Assembly: GCA_014529385.2 (NCBI GenBank)
Contig: CM043944.1
Coordinates: forward strand, 54,288,268 to 54,352,267
Origin: Adiantum capillus-veneris
Lineage: Eukaryota > Streptophyta > Polypodiopsida > Polypodiales > Pteridaceae
Direction of reading: 5' to 3'
Length of the DNA: 64,000 nt
Below, one piece after another: positions 22,424 through 34,066 of the stretch. Within the stretch, counting starts at the first letter, position 1, and each line of letters starts with the position of its first letter. The notes under the pieces are model-generated. The model had not been told where the DNA came from. It did no database searches and worked only from the letters and a program-made list of their open reading frames with translations. Position numbers and translations under genes: made by a program.

Positions 22424-22441
22424 CCCCGGCAACGACGCCAA
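22424..22441 (-). other. Primer binding site of a second minus-strand gypsy element
   Basis: On the minus strand TTGGCGTCGTTGCCGGGG follows an LTR end reading CCCAACA. It is the same PBS class as that of E-PAL but from a different element. Confidence 0.75.
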
Positions 22442-23230
22442 TGTTGGGGGGTTGTCGCATAGCTCAATTCACCGACATAATGTCAAACCAATGGATCGAT
22501 AACCCGGCTAGTGCATGAAGGCATGGAATCACTAGAAATGCAAGAAGAGGATCCTAATCAAGAGAGTTAAGAAGAAGAGAAAGCTATGGAGAAGGCTAAT
22601 CACTCAATGCCTACTCTCTAATCTTCTTTAATCTCAACAATCAAGAGGACAATGGGTGCACACTCTCATCAATCACACACACACATCAATCAAAAGCTCA
22701 ATGAGCTCACAAATAATGTAAAATTGAAGATAGATGAGAGAGGGAAACACTAATTAGAGACTAATCAATGCTTAACTACACACCATAAACACAATTGACA
22801 AAGAGAAAGAAGAACAAGAGCACTTAGCTTTCCATTGCATGCCATAGAAAGTAGGTGAGCACAAGAGGAAGCTCCAACTCCAAACATCTTCACCTCTATC
22901 TTCTCTACAAGCTTTCCATGAAAGCTTAACTCACCTGAGGATCCCTAAAAAATGACCTAACTTTCACTTTTATATCTAGGGCATAAAAAATATGTCTGAC
23001 CGCCCATGAGATGCATAGAATTGTGTGCATCTCTATAGCTCCTAGGTATCATGGTAACATCAAATATACAAGCTAGAACTCATGTAGAGCCCGTAAATAT
23101 GTCAAAATTACATATACAAAATGATGTGGTTGTCAAAAAATGAAGCAATGTATGCTAATACATCATAAGCATATGCTAAAAATAGCATAGTTGAAGGTCA
23201 TCTGCTACTTTGTGTTTGCACTGCCAAACA
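22442..23230 (-). repeat. 5' LTR next to PBS 22424 (right end uncertain)
   Basis: The left end TGTTGGGGGGTTG is fixed by the PBS. I cannot fix the right end because no second copy exists in the window, so 23230 is approximate. A TTATATCTAGG stretch near 22973 could be promoter sequence. No ORF of note. Confidence 0.4.
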
Positions 23231-23484
23231 AGAATCCTCTCTCAAACTCTTCTATGTACAACTAGTGGCCGCTTTGTTGCTATATTGAGGCTACGTCTTT
23301 CTGAGTCCCCCCCTTTCATGCTCTAGCACCCCTCCTCCGTTATACACAGTTGGCCGCTATATCTCAGTTGTTGCTGTTGGTGGCCCATATCTCCCTTGAA
23401 AGTAATTGCATTCTTATTAGTAGTTTCTCCACCCTCCATGTGCTCCTTAACATCTGCTGGCGGCCCACCACAAGTTACTCCCTC

Positions 23485-23626
<142 letters not shown>

Positions 23627-23726
23627 TAGAAACTGATCTGTGTCAATGACATTTGTCAAGCTCATGAGACCTTGAAGGACAGTGTCAACGCACTCAGACC
23701 ATGCTAATTAAAAAAAAGGTAGGGTT

Positions 23727-23769
23727 GGAGCCCCCCATCATCCACACACACGGATGAAGGAGGGGCTCC
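23727..23769. repeat. GC-rich hairpin, unit 1
   Basis: GGAGCCCCCCATCATCC, an 8-nt loop, and GGATGAAGGAGGGGCTCC form an imperfect stem. A related hairpin lies at 24267-24307. Confidence 0.7.
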
Positions 23770-23941
23770 ATCCCTTCCCCCCTTTTTTTTGACCTTTTTT
23801 GCTATGAAAGGGATAAGCACCTCCCTATGTTCACTTCCTGGGTCAACATGTATGCCAAATTGGTGTGCTTGAGGGAGGTTCTTTTAGGCAATTTGATTGA
23901 GCAAGCTCTAGTGAGGGTAGGTGTGCTAGGTGTTGCTCATT

Positions 23942-23950
23942 GGGGGGGGG

Positions 23951-24013
<63 letters not shown>
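23942..24013. repeat. G-run plus (GA)n microsatellite
   Basis: Twelve G residues followed by about 30 GA units. Confidence 0.95.
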
Positions 24014-24016
<3 letters not shown>

Positions 24017-24266
24017 ATTAAAATTGGCAGCATGTGAGTGTAGTTGTATATTATAAGTGAAAATCTCACGCATGTTGGCTCCAAGTTTGACCTGCATTGC
24101 TTTATCTTATCTCTAATCCTCCACCCATTCTGTAATATATGAAGTGTTCCACCCTCAAATCCCTAACCATGCAGTCACCACCTTGCATCATGCAAGTCAC
24201 AGGGGAATAGAAACCAAAAATTCAATATCAAAAGGGGAAAAGGCTGGAAAAAATGGGGGGTTAAGA

Positions 24267-24307
24267 CCCCCCATCATTCACCCACGTGCTGATGATGAGG
24301 GGGCTCC
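24267..24307. repeat. GC-rich hairpin, unit 2
   Basis: CCCCCCATCAT and ATGATGAGGGGG are separated by 14 nt. The flanks (an A-run before, CAGTCCCCCCTTTTG after) resemble those of unit 1, so the two are copies of one small repeat of about 75 bp. Confidence 0.7.
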
Positions 24308-24329
24308 AGTCCCCCCTTTTGTAAGCTTT

Positions 24330-25089
24330 TTCCCTTGTTAGAAGCTTAAGGTGAACACGCCATGATCTTAATGGTGATGTCATACAATTATCACCTTTTG
24401 GACTCACAACAACAGGTTTTGGCAGACTCTCTGTCATGCTAGAGGTAGAAGTAGTGCAATTCACCGCCATCTTGTCTCTATGATGTTTCCTTTTAGCAAG
24501 CAATGAGAGTGCATCCTCAACCTCTTTCCACTTGGTCTTTAGAACCTCTTGTATATTCTTGTCTTCAAGCATTAGCTCTAAATTTTATTGGAGCTCAAGA
24601 CCTTGCGAATGAAACAAAAATTCAGTCTGTTTGCTATCCAAAGTACCTCCCTCCATCACTAGATAGCTGAGCATAGCGTCTCTCAAACTCCATAACACTT
24701 CAACAATGAAAATTCCTTCTTCTGGCTTTGCAAACCATTGTAAGAAATTCCTATTTGTAACCCTTTCAGAGTCATCCACGAAGTAATCCTCCTTTAGAGA
24801 ATATTTGAATTGCTCGAAATCTTCTCCGTGCTCCTCCGAGATTCTCCTTACATGATCTCTAATTTCAGGGCCACAACGAGGTCGAAACATTGAATCATGT
24901 CCATCTCGCGGGAACCTCTTGTAGCTTCATCTCCTTCACATAACCATGAAGATAAATTGTGAAATATTTCCCTTCAAACAAGTCCATTTTGTTCATAATA
25001 GCTTGTAAGGCTTTGGTTGTTGATAACTCCCTTCTTTTTGTAGCCTGCTCTTGTTGCATAAATATAGCAAATGCTTGAAATATTTGCAT
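24330..25089 (-). pseudogene. Retrotransposon gag fragment, broken
   Basis: Three minus-strand segments align into one gag-like protein: 24895-25089 (K-M-D-L-F-E-G-K-Y-F-T-I-Y-L), 24585-24890 (V-R-R-I-S-E-E-H-G, then L-K-E-D-Y-F-V-D-D-S-E-R-V-T), and 24330-24572 (K-W-K-E-V-E-D-A-L-S-L-L-A-K-R). They are separated by stops or frameshifts. No zinc knuckle or pol is seen. The 3' end runs into the hairpin at 24267-24307. It is unrelated in sequence to the other gag genes here. Confidence 0.55.
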
Positions 25090-26154
25090 TGTGCCTTGAT
25101 CAAAATGAAAGCCTATTGATCTTGTTGATCAATAGCTTTAAATTATTTGTGTTGAAACCTTCAAAAATAAGTTTTTGAAATCTCACCCTAGCTGCTTTAC
25201 ATCAGATTCACCAAAAAGCGTGATGAAAAGTTTGCGATCCAGCTGGAAAGGTGTGAAACCTTTGGCTGTGAGATTTTGTATTGAGAATCACAAAAACTAT
25301 ATGAAAAAGTATTTATAGAACCAATGTTCTCCCTATTATATGGTTTAAAGTCTAAGAGCATTCGTGACAAAACAATCACAAACCCTCTCTCCTATTGTGC
25401 TTGAAATTTTCTTATTTTTTCAAGCGAGTTCGTGATCAAAGGATCACCAATTCACATTCAATGTTACTTAAAAAGAGCAATTAGAAACACCATAAAAACT
25501 AAAGTCTCATACAAGTACAAATCTCTTTCAAGTACCAAACCTCTTTCATGGAATCGTGTAGCCTCTCCCCCAATTACATGGTCATAGCTTCAAATAGTTG
25601 AAAGGAATACATGAGCTTCCACCTTCAAGATGATCATTTTCTAATTTTGCAAAGATTTAAGAGCTTCCAAATTGAAGCCCACACACCATTTTGATGAAGG
25701 GAAACCCTATTTACTCCCTCACTAGCTTAGATACAAGATAGCAGAGAGACAAGGCTGCACTACACAACATGGCGCAACCATGAAGTGAATTGCATAGAAG
25801 GGGAATATACTGGAATGTTACTTCAGAGGGAGGAGCTTTTGCAGTTAGTTTTAGTAATAAAAATTCTTTCAAGGGTGGAAAGAAGGGAACATAGTAAAGG
25901 ATTGTCTAGCAGCAAGGGCTTCCAGCATTTGTGGGAAGAAGGGTCAACCTTCCTCCCAAGTGTTTCAAAAATGACAGAGGCAACACCAACAAAAATCGGA
26001 GGTCCAAATTCTATTTGGCAGAATAAGACAAAGATGAAGATCAAGAAGAAGGCGGTAGGATAGCCTTCTACTCTATGAAGATGTTCTCTAGCTTTTGTTT
26101 TTTCTTTCCCCTTCAATTATATTTGTTTGGAGATATCTTGTTGGACTAGCACTA
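25090..26154. other. No recognisable gene
   Basis: AT-rich sequence without readable domains. A 92-codon plus-strand ORF at 25785-26063 has a Lys-rich end, and a 97-codon ORF overlaps it on the other strand; I recognise neither. It may be the 3' internal part of the plus-strand copia-like element whose PPT is at 26164. Confidence 0.4.
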
Positions 26155-26163
26155 TACATCTGT

Positions 26164-26290
26164 TTGAGGGGAGGTGTTGAGTGTCTCTTGGATTAGAGAT
26201 AGTTTCTCCTAGATTGGGGATGGTTGAAGCGACTTGCTCTCCTCTAATTGTACTGTAATCGCAGGAAGAATTGTAAGAATTCAAGCGGCG
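26164..26290 (+). repeat. Plus-strand copia-like PPT and truncated LTR
   Basis: TTTGAGGGGAGG followed by TGTTGAGTGTCTCTTGGA is the usual copia PPT/LTR-start arrangement on the plus strand. The LTR appears cut at about 26290, where minus-strand coding sequence of the W-x-P-K ORF begins. No second copy is present to check. Confidence 0.45.
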
Positions 26291-27240
26291 ATGCACTAGC
26301 AGCAATTTTGTTGTTCTTCTTTGGGACCCATTTCTTTGCGATTATTGGCTGTTTTGTTGCTGGCTCCCGTTTGGGAACCCATACTTGCCCGTGCCTCGTT
26401 TGTGTTTGAAGAGCTTTCTTTGGGATCCACCTTTTTGTTGTGTGAGTCAACAGTGGTCTTTGCTTCAGCCCTTGTACGCTTGGTTGGGGACAGGATTCAG
26501 GCTTTGAAAGTTGATACTGTGGTTGTTTTGGAATCCAAATGAATTCCTGACTTTTTTGTGCTTGAATCAACTTCTTTGGAGCCCAAACCTGAGTTGTGAA
26601 AGCTTGCGACTTTGTGGTATTCTTACCTGTTCGTGCACGCTTTCCTTGTTTTTGTTTTGGTGTTGGATCTTGTGATTTGTCATTAGAGATCTTTGTCTTC
26701 TTGATCCATATCTGTTTTTGGCCAATCTGGCTTTTTGGTATCCAGATTTGTTGAGCTTTTCTTCTTTGGCTTCCTGTTCTTTTGACCTGTCATGGTTGTT
26801 GCTGAAGGGGTTGGTGATAGTGATGGCCTGAGTTGATGATAGGGGATGTCGTAAGATTCATCAGTATCGCTACTATCCTCAACAAGGTTGACTTCTTGTA
26901 CTTTTCCTTGATTTTTTGGCTGGTAGTGGAAAGTTACTGTCTGTTTACTCGTGGGTGGTAGTTTCTTGGAGGACTTTTCTAGCCCATTCATTAGAGCATT
27001 GTTAGCTCCTTGCTCTGGTCGTATTCCTCCTAGCTGAGTCTTTGCATCCTTATTAGGAGCCATGTATGAGGATGCTTGTGGTGGCTGTGTCTTTACGGAG
27101 GACTTTGGAATCCACTTTTGATGCACTTTATTCGTGTAGTGATGACATTGATTCCTGGGTCGTTGATCTTCTTGAAGCTCGAAGTGTTCTACAGAGTCAT
27201 AGAACTCGTCGTCTTCTTTCATCTTTTGATTCTCCACATT
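26291..27240 (-). pseudogene. E-PAL downstream ORF with W-x-P-K repeats
   Basis: The minus-strand ORF 26683-27237 (184 codons) and ORF 26244-26570, plus the broken stretch between them, form one region downstream of the E-PAL protease. It carries at least six W-[IVA]-P-K motifs (Q-K-W-I-P-K-S, V-W-A-P-K-K, I-W-I-P-K-Q, R-W-I-P-K-K, V-W-V-P-K-R, K-W-V-P-K-K), five of them about 20-25 residues apart in the 3' part. The 5' part is acidic then Lys-rich. I know no catalytic domain that fits. Similar W-V-P-K motifs occur in linkers of some plant retroelement polyproteins, but I cannot assign a function. It occupies the place where RT is expected. Confidence 0.45.
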
Positions 27241-27295
27241 TCTTTGTTTGCTCCTTATTTCGAGAGCTTGTGGATGTCTGGTTCTCTTCGTTTTC

Positions 27296-28395
27296 CTAGA
27301 TTACACTCACTGCAAAATAAGGAACGACATCATAGCCATTTTCATCACAAAACTTTGTTGTGGGAGTATCCTTCACGGCGCACATGTCCATAGTAGCCAA
27401 GATGTGTTCCCATCCAAAAGGCTCTAACTCTTCTTCAAGAAATGGTTCTGGGATATAGTCCATATCCTCTATAACCCATTCTAGGATACATTCCTCACGT
27501 TTCAAGATACCACATTGTGAAGCTCCACACATCCACAGTTCTTTAGGCTTACCTAACCAAGTTGGAAGTTCTGATCCTGCTACTGTGGTGGTATCAAACT
27601 CCTCAACCGGCGTTCTCGTCACATCCCTATAGCTATGGTCCCTCAAGTTTATCTTTGGTATGGTTTCCATATGTCTCAGGTATATATGGTCATAACCCCA
27701 ATCTTGGACCATTTTCAATTGTCGCATGAATGGTCTTCCCAGAATGATGTCATAGTTGTTCTTCTTGCCAAAGTCAACAACGGCAAAAGTGTGTTCATAT
27801 TCAGTGCCACAAGAAGTAACAAGTACTTTTTCTAGCAGTCCTATGGGCTTTTCCTTGTGTCTGTCTGCAAGCTGCAGGGTCATTCGTGTGGATATCAAGG
27901 CAGGTTCTCCCCAATTTTTCCAAACCTCTTTGGTTGCAATGGCCACAGCAGCTCCACTGTCAAGGATTGCCATGGTCTTTACACCATTTAATTCCACAGG
28001 AAGGGTGGTGTTTCCATCTTCTCCCTCGTAATACTCGCCTACCTTGTTTAATGGCACTGGCCTAGTATTTAGTTGAGGCATTTCAAGCTCTTTGATGCCT
28101 TCCTCGATTTGAGTCATTGGGGTTTTTACGCCAAATTTCTCTACACATTTACCCACATGTTTGGTCTTATTCTGAGCAACTCAAATAACATTATTGTACA
28201 GGTGACTGGGGTAGATAGAATATCTACTAGCCCCTTTGAATCGATGGCCTTGTTAGGAGACAGTCTCAGTGATGGGACTGCAACCACATCTGACTTGGTC
28301 ACGTACTCTCCCATGTAGGACGGTAGTGTTCTTAGCGAATGGGGTTGATGATCCATAGATTGTACAGATCCTTTGTCACCCCAACACGATTGCAC
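27296..28395 (-). pseudogene. E-PAL retropepsin, second (3') copy
   Basis: An open frame of 286 codons (27296-28156) encodes an aspartic protease with M-A-I-L-D-S-G-A (catalytic D-S-G), then I-I-L-G-R-P-F and W-G-Y-D-H-I-Y. It continues to an acidic tail ending Y-F-A-V-S-V-I and a stop. No RT follows. The DNA 27490-28395 is a direct duplicate of 28464-29369; the tail 27296-27489 exists only here. Upstream it is out of frame with the duplicated linker, so this copy is probably not expressed as part of the polyprotein. Confidence 0.75.
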
Positions 28396-28463
28396 ATTGT
28401 CAGAAGTTTTTTGGAGCAACGAATTGCGCATATGTACATATACATGCATGGTGCATCAAATAA

Positions 28464-29369
28464 ATTCCTCATGTTTCAAGATACCACATTGTGAAGCTCC
28501 ACACATCCACAATTCTTTAGGCTTACCTAACCAAGTTGGAAGTTCTGATCTTGCTACTGTGGTGGTATCAAACTCCTCAACCGGCGTTCTCGTCACATCC
28601 CTATAGCTATGGTCCCTCAAGTTTATCTTTGTTATGGTTTCCATATGTCTCAGGTATATATGGTCATAACCCCAATCTTGGACCATTTTCAATTGTCGCA
28701 TGAATGGTCTTCCCAGAATGATGTCATAGTTGTTCTTCTTGCCAAAGTCAACAACGGCAAAAGTGTGTTCATATTCAGTGCCACAAGAAGTAACAAGTAC
28801 TTTTTCTAGCAGTCCTATGGGCTTTTCCTTGTGTCTGTCTGCAAGCTGCAGGGTCATTCATGTGGATATCAAGGCAGGTTTTCCCCATTTTTTCCAAACC
28901 TCTTTGGTTGCAATGGCCACACCAGCTCCACTGTCAAGGATTGCCATGGTTTTTACACTATTTAATTCCACAGGAAGGGTGGTGTTTCCATCTTCTCCCT
29001 CATAATACTCGCCTACCTTGTTTAATGGCACTGGCCTAGTATTTAGTTGACGCATTTCAAGATCTTTGATGCCTTTCTCGATTTGAGTCATTGGGGTTTT
29101 TACACCAAATTTCTCTAGACATTTACCCACATGTTTGGTCTTATTCTGAGCAACTCAACTAGCATTATTGTACGAGTGACTGGGGTAGATAGAATATCTA
29201 CTAGCCCCTTTGAATCGATGGCCTTGTTAGGAGACAGTCTCTGTGATGGGACTGCAACCACATCTGACTTGGTCACGTACTCTCCCATGTAGGACGGTAG
29301 TGTTCTTAGCGAATGGGGTTGACTATCCATAGATTGTACAGATCCTTTGTCGCCCCAACACGATTGCAC
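28464..29369 (-). pseudogene. E-PAL retropepsin, first (5') copy
   Basis: The same protease (M-A-I-L-D-S-G-A-G) is split into 28858-29130 and 28456-28857 by a substitution removing an open reading of the junction. It directly continues the linker from gag. Its 3' end is cut at 28464, where a 68-bp non-duplicated spacer (28396-28463) precedes the second copy. Confidence 0.75.
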
Positions 29370-30725
29370 GTCTAGATTCATTTGAGATCCAGTCTCAAAT
29401 TCATCTATTGGTGGTAGAAACACTCGTTCATCACCAGTCTTGTCTACTCGTCTTCTTAGGTCATCGGCTTCATTGGCCTCTCTGACTTGTTTCCACAATT
29501 CGTCAAGACCATCTATCTCTTTAAAATCCTTAGGTATAGCTTGGTGAAATTCCTCGGAAGAGTTATCATTGGTATTCAGTACTATCCATGGTTCTAATGC
29601 TGGGTCTTTGAGGTTTGGTCTGTGCTTATGACTAGAATCTGGCTCTTTTAGTTCCTGGTTTGGTGGGATTACTTGTGTAGGAATGACATGGATCACATCC
29701 TCAGGTTTTGCAACTGGTGGTTCTAGTAAAGCTTGGGCTGTTTGAATCATTTTCTTGCACATTTCAAACCTTTGCTTTTCTAGTTCCGTATAAGGATATG
29801 CCATCCATCTGTGTTCTTGGGTTTGGTTGTTTTTGAGCCTCATATCATAGGCTTTCCAGAGGGCATCTAATGTCTCATTAACCTTCTCTAGCAACACAGA
29901 TCCTCCTGAACTAGCACTTCTCGGTTTCTCATCCGTGGATGGTTCTTCTAGAGGTTTAACCATCTGTGTAAAAGAAGGTGCCTCCTTTTCCTCATGTTGT
30001 TTTATCTTCTCCTCAGCTTCGGTAAGCTTCTCAGCTAGGGATTTTTGCTCTCGTTTCCTGCGTGCTTTCATCCTAGTCTTTCTAGCTTTCCAACTATTTC
30101 GTTTGCTCTTGGTTTTCTGACTTTGTGCGTCTGTCTTTGGTCCATCATTTGTCTTTGGACTCGTGTCACTTTCCGTGTTCTTTGTCTCTGGATTCTCATC
30201 AGCTTTCTATTGAGCTTGTGCTCTCGTAACCACTTGAAATGGTACAACATTTTCATTTTCTGAGCTACTTGGGAGCTGAACAATCCCTGATACATTTGTC
30301 GTGATTTTCCAGATTTGATTTGGTTTTTTCGGGCAATCGGGGATCAAGTGAGTGATGCCACACTCAAGACAATAGGCATTTACTTCAGTGATCTCCGTAT
30401 GAGGACATTGTTTAACCAAGTGGTTGTCACGACTTTTGTGACAATCTGTCTCTGGTTGAGGAGATTCTTTTAGCATTTCCTCTTGGCTATAAGCAAGCTT
30501 TGACCTAGATAAGCCGCTATTTGCAATGAATCGCAACGTCCTTTCGTCCATTTCATACCTTCTTTCTTTCGATTGAAACACAGGAGGTGGAGGTTGTACC
30601 GGCCTCACCACTCCATGTGTTTCTCTCACATTTTGTTGCTCCGAAGGGTAGTACTCACTTTGGTTGCTATACCACATTGTAGCTGGTACTGGCGTTGGTT
30701 TATTTGATGCTTCCATCATTGGCAT
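29115..30725 (-). pseudogene. E-PAL nucleocapsid and gag-protease linker
   Basis: The ORF 30207-30725 carries a Pro-rich start and a knuckle C-L-E-C-G-I-T-H-L-I-P-D-C (C-x2-C-x3-H-x4-C, one residue shorter than the usual x4) preceded by a second Cys/His cluster. After a stop (TAG, 30207-30209) and a frame change, the 318-codon ORF 29115-30071 has a coiled-coil-like Lys/Glu-rich start (E-K-L-T-E-A-E-E-K-I-K-Q), then an acidic linker ending L-L-R-I-R-P-N-M-W. This precedes the protease. The layout gag-knuckle-linker-protease is that of a gypsy-type gag-pro. Confidence 0.65.
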
Positions 30726-30775
30726 GTATCTAATGTCTACCGGAATTCTAGCACCTGGCAGCGGAGGTTGTTGTC

Positions 30776-31640
30776 CTAAGACAAAAGCTGTGGCCTTAAA
30801 ACTCCTACTGGTCTTGGCGCATTCCCCGTAATGTATCTAGGTGGAGTAGATGCTTCTGGAACAGGTTGTACATACCTCTCCCTAGCATTTTCCATGCTAT
30901 AGTAGCACTCTTCCCCCGAATGGTTCGTCCATTTTCTCTCAATTTCACACCACTTCGGCTCTCCCGAATCAGACCTTACAAGAGGAATCAACCTCTTGAC
31001 TAAGTCGTCGATAAGTTTTGCTTGATCAATAGGTGCCGTTGGCTTGGCAATGGACTCACTTATCTCTGAAACACTGTGCTGAGAGGATGTGTCATCTTCT
31101 TGAATCTTTAAGTCCGTTTCTTTGTATGCCTCACAGTTATCCACTAGATAAAGAGCTTCTTTGATCAACTCGTTTATCGTCATTCTCCTTATCATATGCA
31201 GATCCTTCTGAAGGCCCGCATGTCTCATTCCCTGCATAAAGATCAACATCAGTCGTGCTTGCGTAGGTAATTCCGCTCTCGGACAGAGCTTAACATATCT
31301 CTTGAGCCGTAATGATTCTTTGCGTACTGATCCATTCTCTTTCTATTCGAATCTATGGATTTGTCTGTATTCTCGTGCATACTTGTCGATAACTATAGAT
31401 CTCCATTGACAGCCGACTCCGTATGTGTAGACATATTAGAGCTTGTAATCAGTTATCTCTTCTAGGTATGGATCTGAGCACCTATAAAGATTGACCTCAT
31501 TGTCGTCAATGTATCTATATAGTTCTTCACTCTCATGACCAATCATCCAAACTCTCTCAACAAGATGGGTCTTTATCAATTGCAAGTTTGGAAGATCCAT
31601 TGTGGGAGGATATTCCTCTATCGTCGGGATCTCCAAGCTT
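30776..31640 (-). pseudogene. E-PAL gag core
   Basis: Minus-strand ORFs 31436-31636 and 30776-31249, plus the frame between them broken by stops, give a retrotransposon-gag-like core: V-R-K-E-S-L-R-L-K-R-Y-V, then R-L-M-L-I-F-M-Q-G-M-R and G-L-Q-K-D-L. Start and exact ends are uncertain. It is not closely similar to the Tat gags in this window. Confidence 0.55.
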
Positions 31641-34066
31641 GTGTAAGCTGCGTTTCAATCTAGGGTAGACATGATTTCTGGGATTAAGAGCTTTTTCTTG
31701 GTTCAAGTAGACTTAGTCCATTGTGTTCAAGTTCTTTGGTTAGGGAAAAGTCGAAACTATGTCCAAAACCAAACCGTTTTGTCACAATTCTCGCAAATTG
31801 TCGCTTTCAGACACCCCTGACTTCCGGATGAATTTTGAGGCCTTAAACGATGTTTTTTTCAAAATTGAACTAGACGATTGCTGTAGGCATGCGTTTAATT
31901 CATGTTTTGTTCTAAGATCTGTATAGTCGCTCTCAGGCTACGTTTTGATATAAAAACTTTTCCGATCCGATACCGTTTGTGAAAGTTATGGCCAAAACAG
32001 TGAAATGTAGTTTAGACTGGTCAAAATGAGTCCAAATTCAATTTTGAAAAAAGATTTGGGATCTCTATGACACTGTGAACACTCCTGTATGGTCAAAAGT
32101 ACAGTTGGGCCCTAAAACTGGCCTAGAGACATCCTACGCGTAGTATGTCTATATGCTCAGAATTTAACAAAATTTGGTCTAGATACTCCCCTTAAGTCCA
32201 GCAACACAATGGTATGATTATAATTTCATTTGGACCTAAAAATGGCCTCGAGACATCCTACGCGTAGTATGTCTTTTTGCTCAGAATGACTTGAAATTTT
32301 CACCCCAGCTTCTCCTTGATGTGCTGATCACAGTGGTGTGCTCATAGGTTGGTTTGGAGTCCTAAATCAAGTTGGAGACATCCTACACGTAGGATGTCTA
32401 ACTGCTCAGATTTTGTCCAAACTTGCACTGTAGCTTCCCCTTGATGTGCTAAACTCACAGCTATTTTTACTTTTTGATTCTGACACCTATAGGTTGGTCA
32501 AATGATCAAGAATCTGTTCCAGAAGCTTGATTTCTGTTCTGATGAATTCCCAAGTCAAATCAACTCCAAATTGGACTAAATTTGTCTAGGATGCTTGCCT
32601 AAGGCTATACAATAGCATGGTATGGTCACAATAGAATTTTGGTTTCAGAATTATGGAGTAGACATCCTACGCGTAGGATGTCTTTTTGCTCAGAATGAAC
32701 CCAAATTTGAACCACAGACTCTCCTTAAGGTGCTAATCACTGTGGTATGCTCAGAATTTTGTTTAGAGTCCAAAATCTCACAGAAGACATCCTACGCGTA
32801 GGATGTCTTTTTGGCCTGTTTGACCCCAGACTTGTCCCACAGCTTCCCCTTGATGTCAGTAACCCAGTGGTATGCTTAGATTTTGGTTTGGATTTCAAAA
32901 GTCCCAATTTTTAGCTGTTCTTGCCTTTTTCAACCAAAAGTGCTAAAGTCCGCTTTGAACCCAATTTTCTCACCCGAATGAGATGAAATTTATCACATGC
33001 ACTCAATACAACATTTAGAACATGCCTTTGGAGTCATCCTATGGTTTGGTCTCAAAATTAGGCCTTGGACACAATTTGGGTAGGATGTTTGGAAATTCTC
33101 GTCTTTTGGCTTTGATCTGTCAAAATTTGGTCAAATTTCCACTTTCTAGGTGAAAATTGGGTAAAACCTACCTTCTAAACACACTGGTAACCTCAGATTT
33201 TCAAAATTTCCACCAGATCACCCTGTAGACATCCTACGCGTAGGATGTCTATTGCTGATTTTTTGAGACTGAAGTGTCCCTTATGCTTCCTTGTGGTCTC
33301 AGCAAGTGCAAGTATGCTTCACAATTGCAAAAACATACAAAAAATCACTCAAATTAAGCCTTTTTTGAAATTTTACGTTTTTCGACTCCACCTTTTGGCT
33401 TTTGGTCAACAAAAATAGGGAAAAACATCCAAGTCAATATGTTACTAGGGTAAAACCTACCCTTTGAACCCACTGGTGCAGTCAGAATTTTCAAATTTGG
33501 TCTCCAGAACCCCCTTGAGACATCCTACACGTAGGATGTCTATGTTTATAGAATTGCAGGTTTTCTTCACAGAACCCTTGCAAATGCTCTTTTATATGCA
33601 CAACATCAGTCAGTCAGACAAAAATGTCCACAAAAACTTGTTTAATGCATTTTTACCCTCAAAAGCACACTTTTTTGTGATTTCAAATGCAATCAAGCAC
33701 TTTAGCAAATAATTCAGTGATGAATAGCTCTAGATCAGAATCGGATCACTTACCTAAAGCTACTCCTACAAATCATATAGGGTTTTGCATCTATGAGTAG
33801 AAAAACGCTTCACTGCCACACACGGACTAGTAAACGCTTTTATCACCTCACAAATCACTCAACCACCAACAACTACTTTAATCCACAGATCCTAACTAAA
33901 CCTGTCTAGTCACAGACCCTCGGCAAGACACACGCTTCCTGGCTATCCACTTGATCGCGGAATATCCTCTTCCGGATCCCCTTAAGAAAAACGCTTTCTT
34001 TAGCCGAAACTAAATCAAGCAACCATCATACGAGTGTTAGAAGGAAACCTACTTAGGTCCTTGTGT
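31641..34066 (-). other. E-PAL leader with palindrome array
   Basis: About 2.4 kb lie between the PBS and gag with no coding sequence that I recognise. The region is built of degenerate repeats of about 125-147 bp. They share text such as CTCAGAATTTT, CTTCCCCTTGATGTGCT and CAGTGGTATGCTCA. Seven of them carry a 24-nt palindrome (see separate entry). The right end, 33511-34066, matches 1-555. Confidence 0.65.
32127..33541. repeat. Array of seven 24-nt palindromes
   Basis: Units start at 32127, 32251, 32376, 32660, 32785, 33227 and 33518. Each is AGACATCCTACG plus its reverse complement; 32660, 32785 and 33227 are perfect, and 32127, 32251, 32376 and 33518 have one substitution each. Start-to-start spacings are 124, 125, 284, 125, 442 and 291, close to one, one, two, one, three and two periods. 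The palindrome is thus carried by a longer tandem monomer and has been lost from some monomers. One more unit lies at 7-30. Confidence 0.95.

Noticed and set aside
25785-26063. 92-codon plus-strand ORF as a host gene
   Set aside because: An equally long ORF overlaps on the other strand, no domain is recognisable, and it adjoins a copia-like PPT.
32127-33541. CRISPR-like reading of the palindrome array
   Set aside because: Spacers are 100 bp or more and are related to each other, repeats are full palindromes, no cas genes exist, and the context is a plant retroelement leader.
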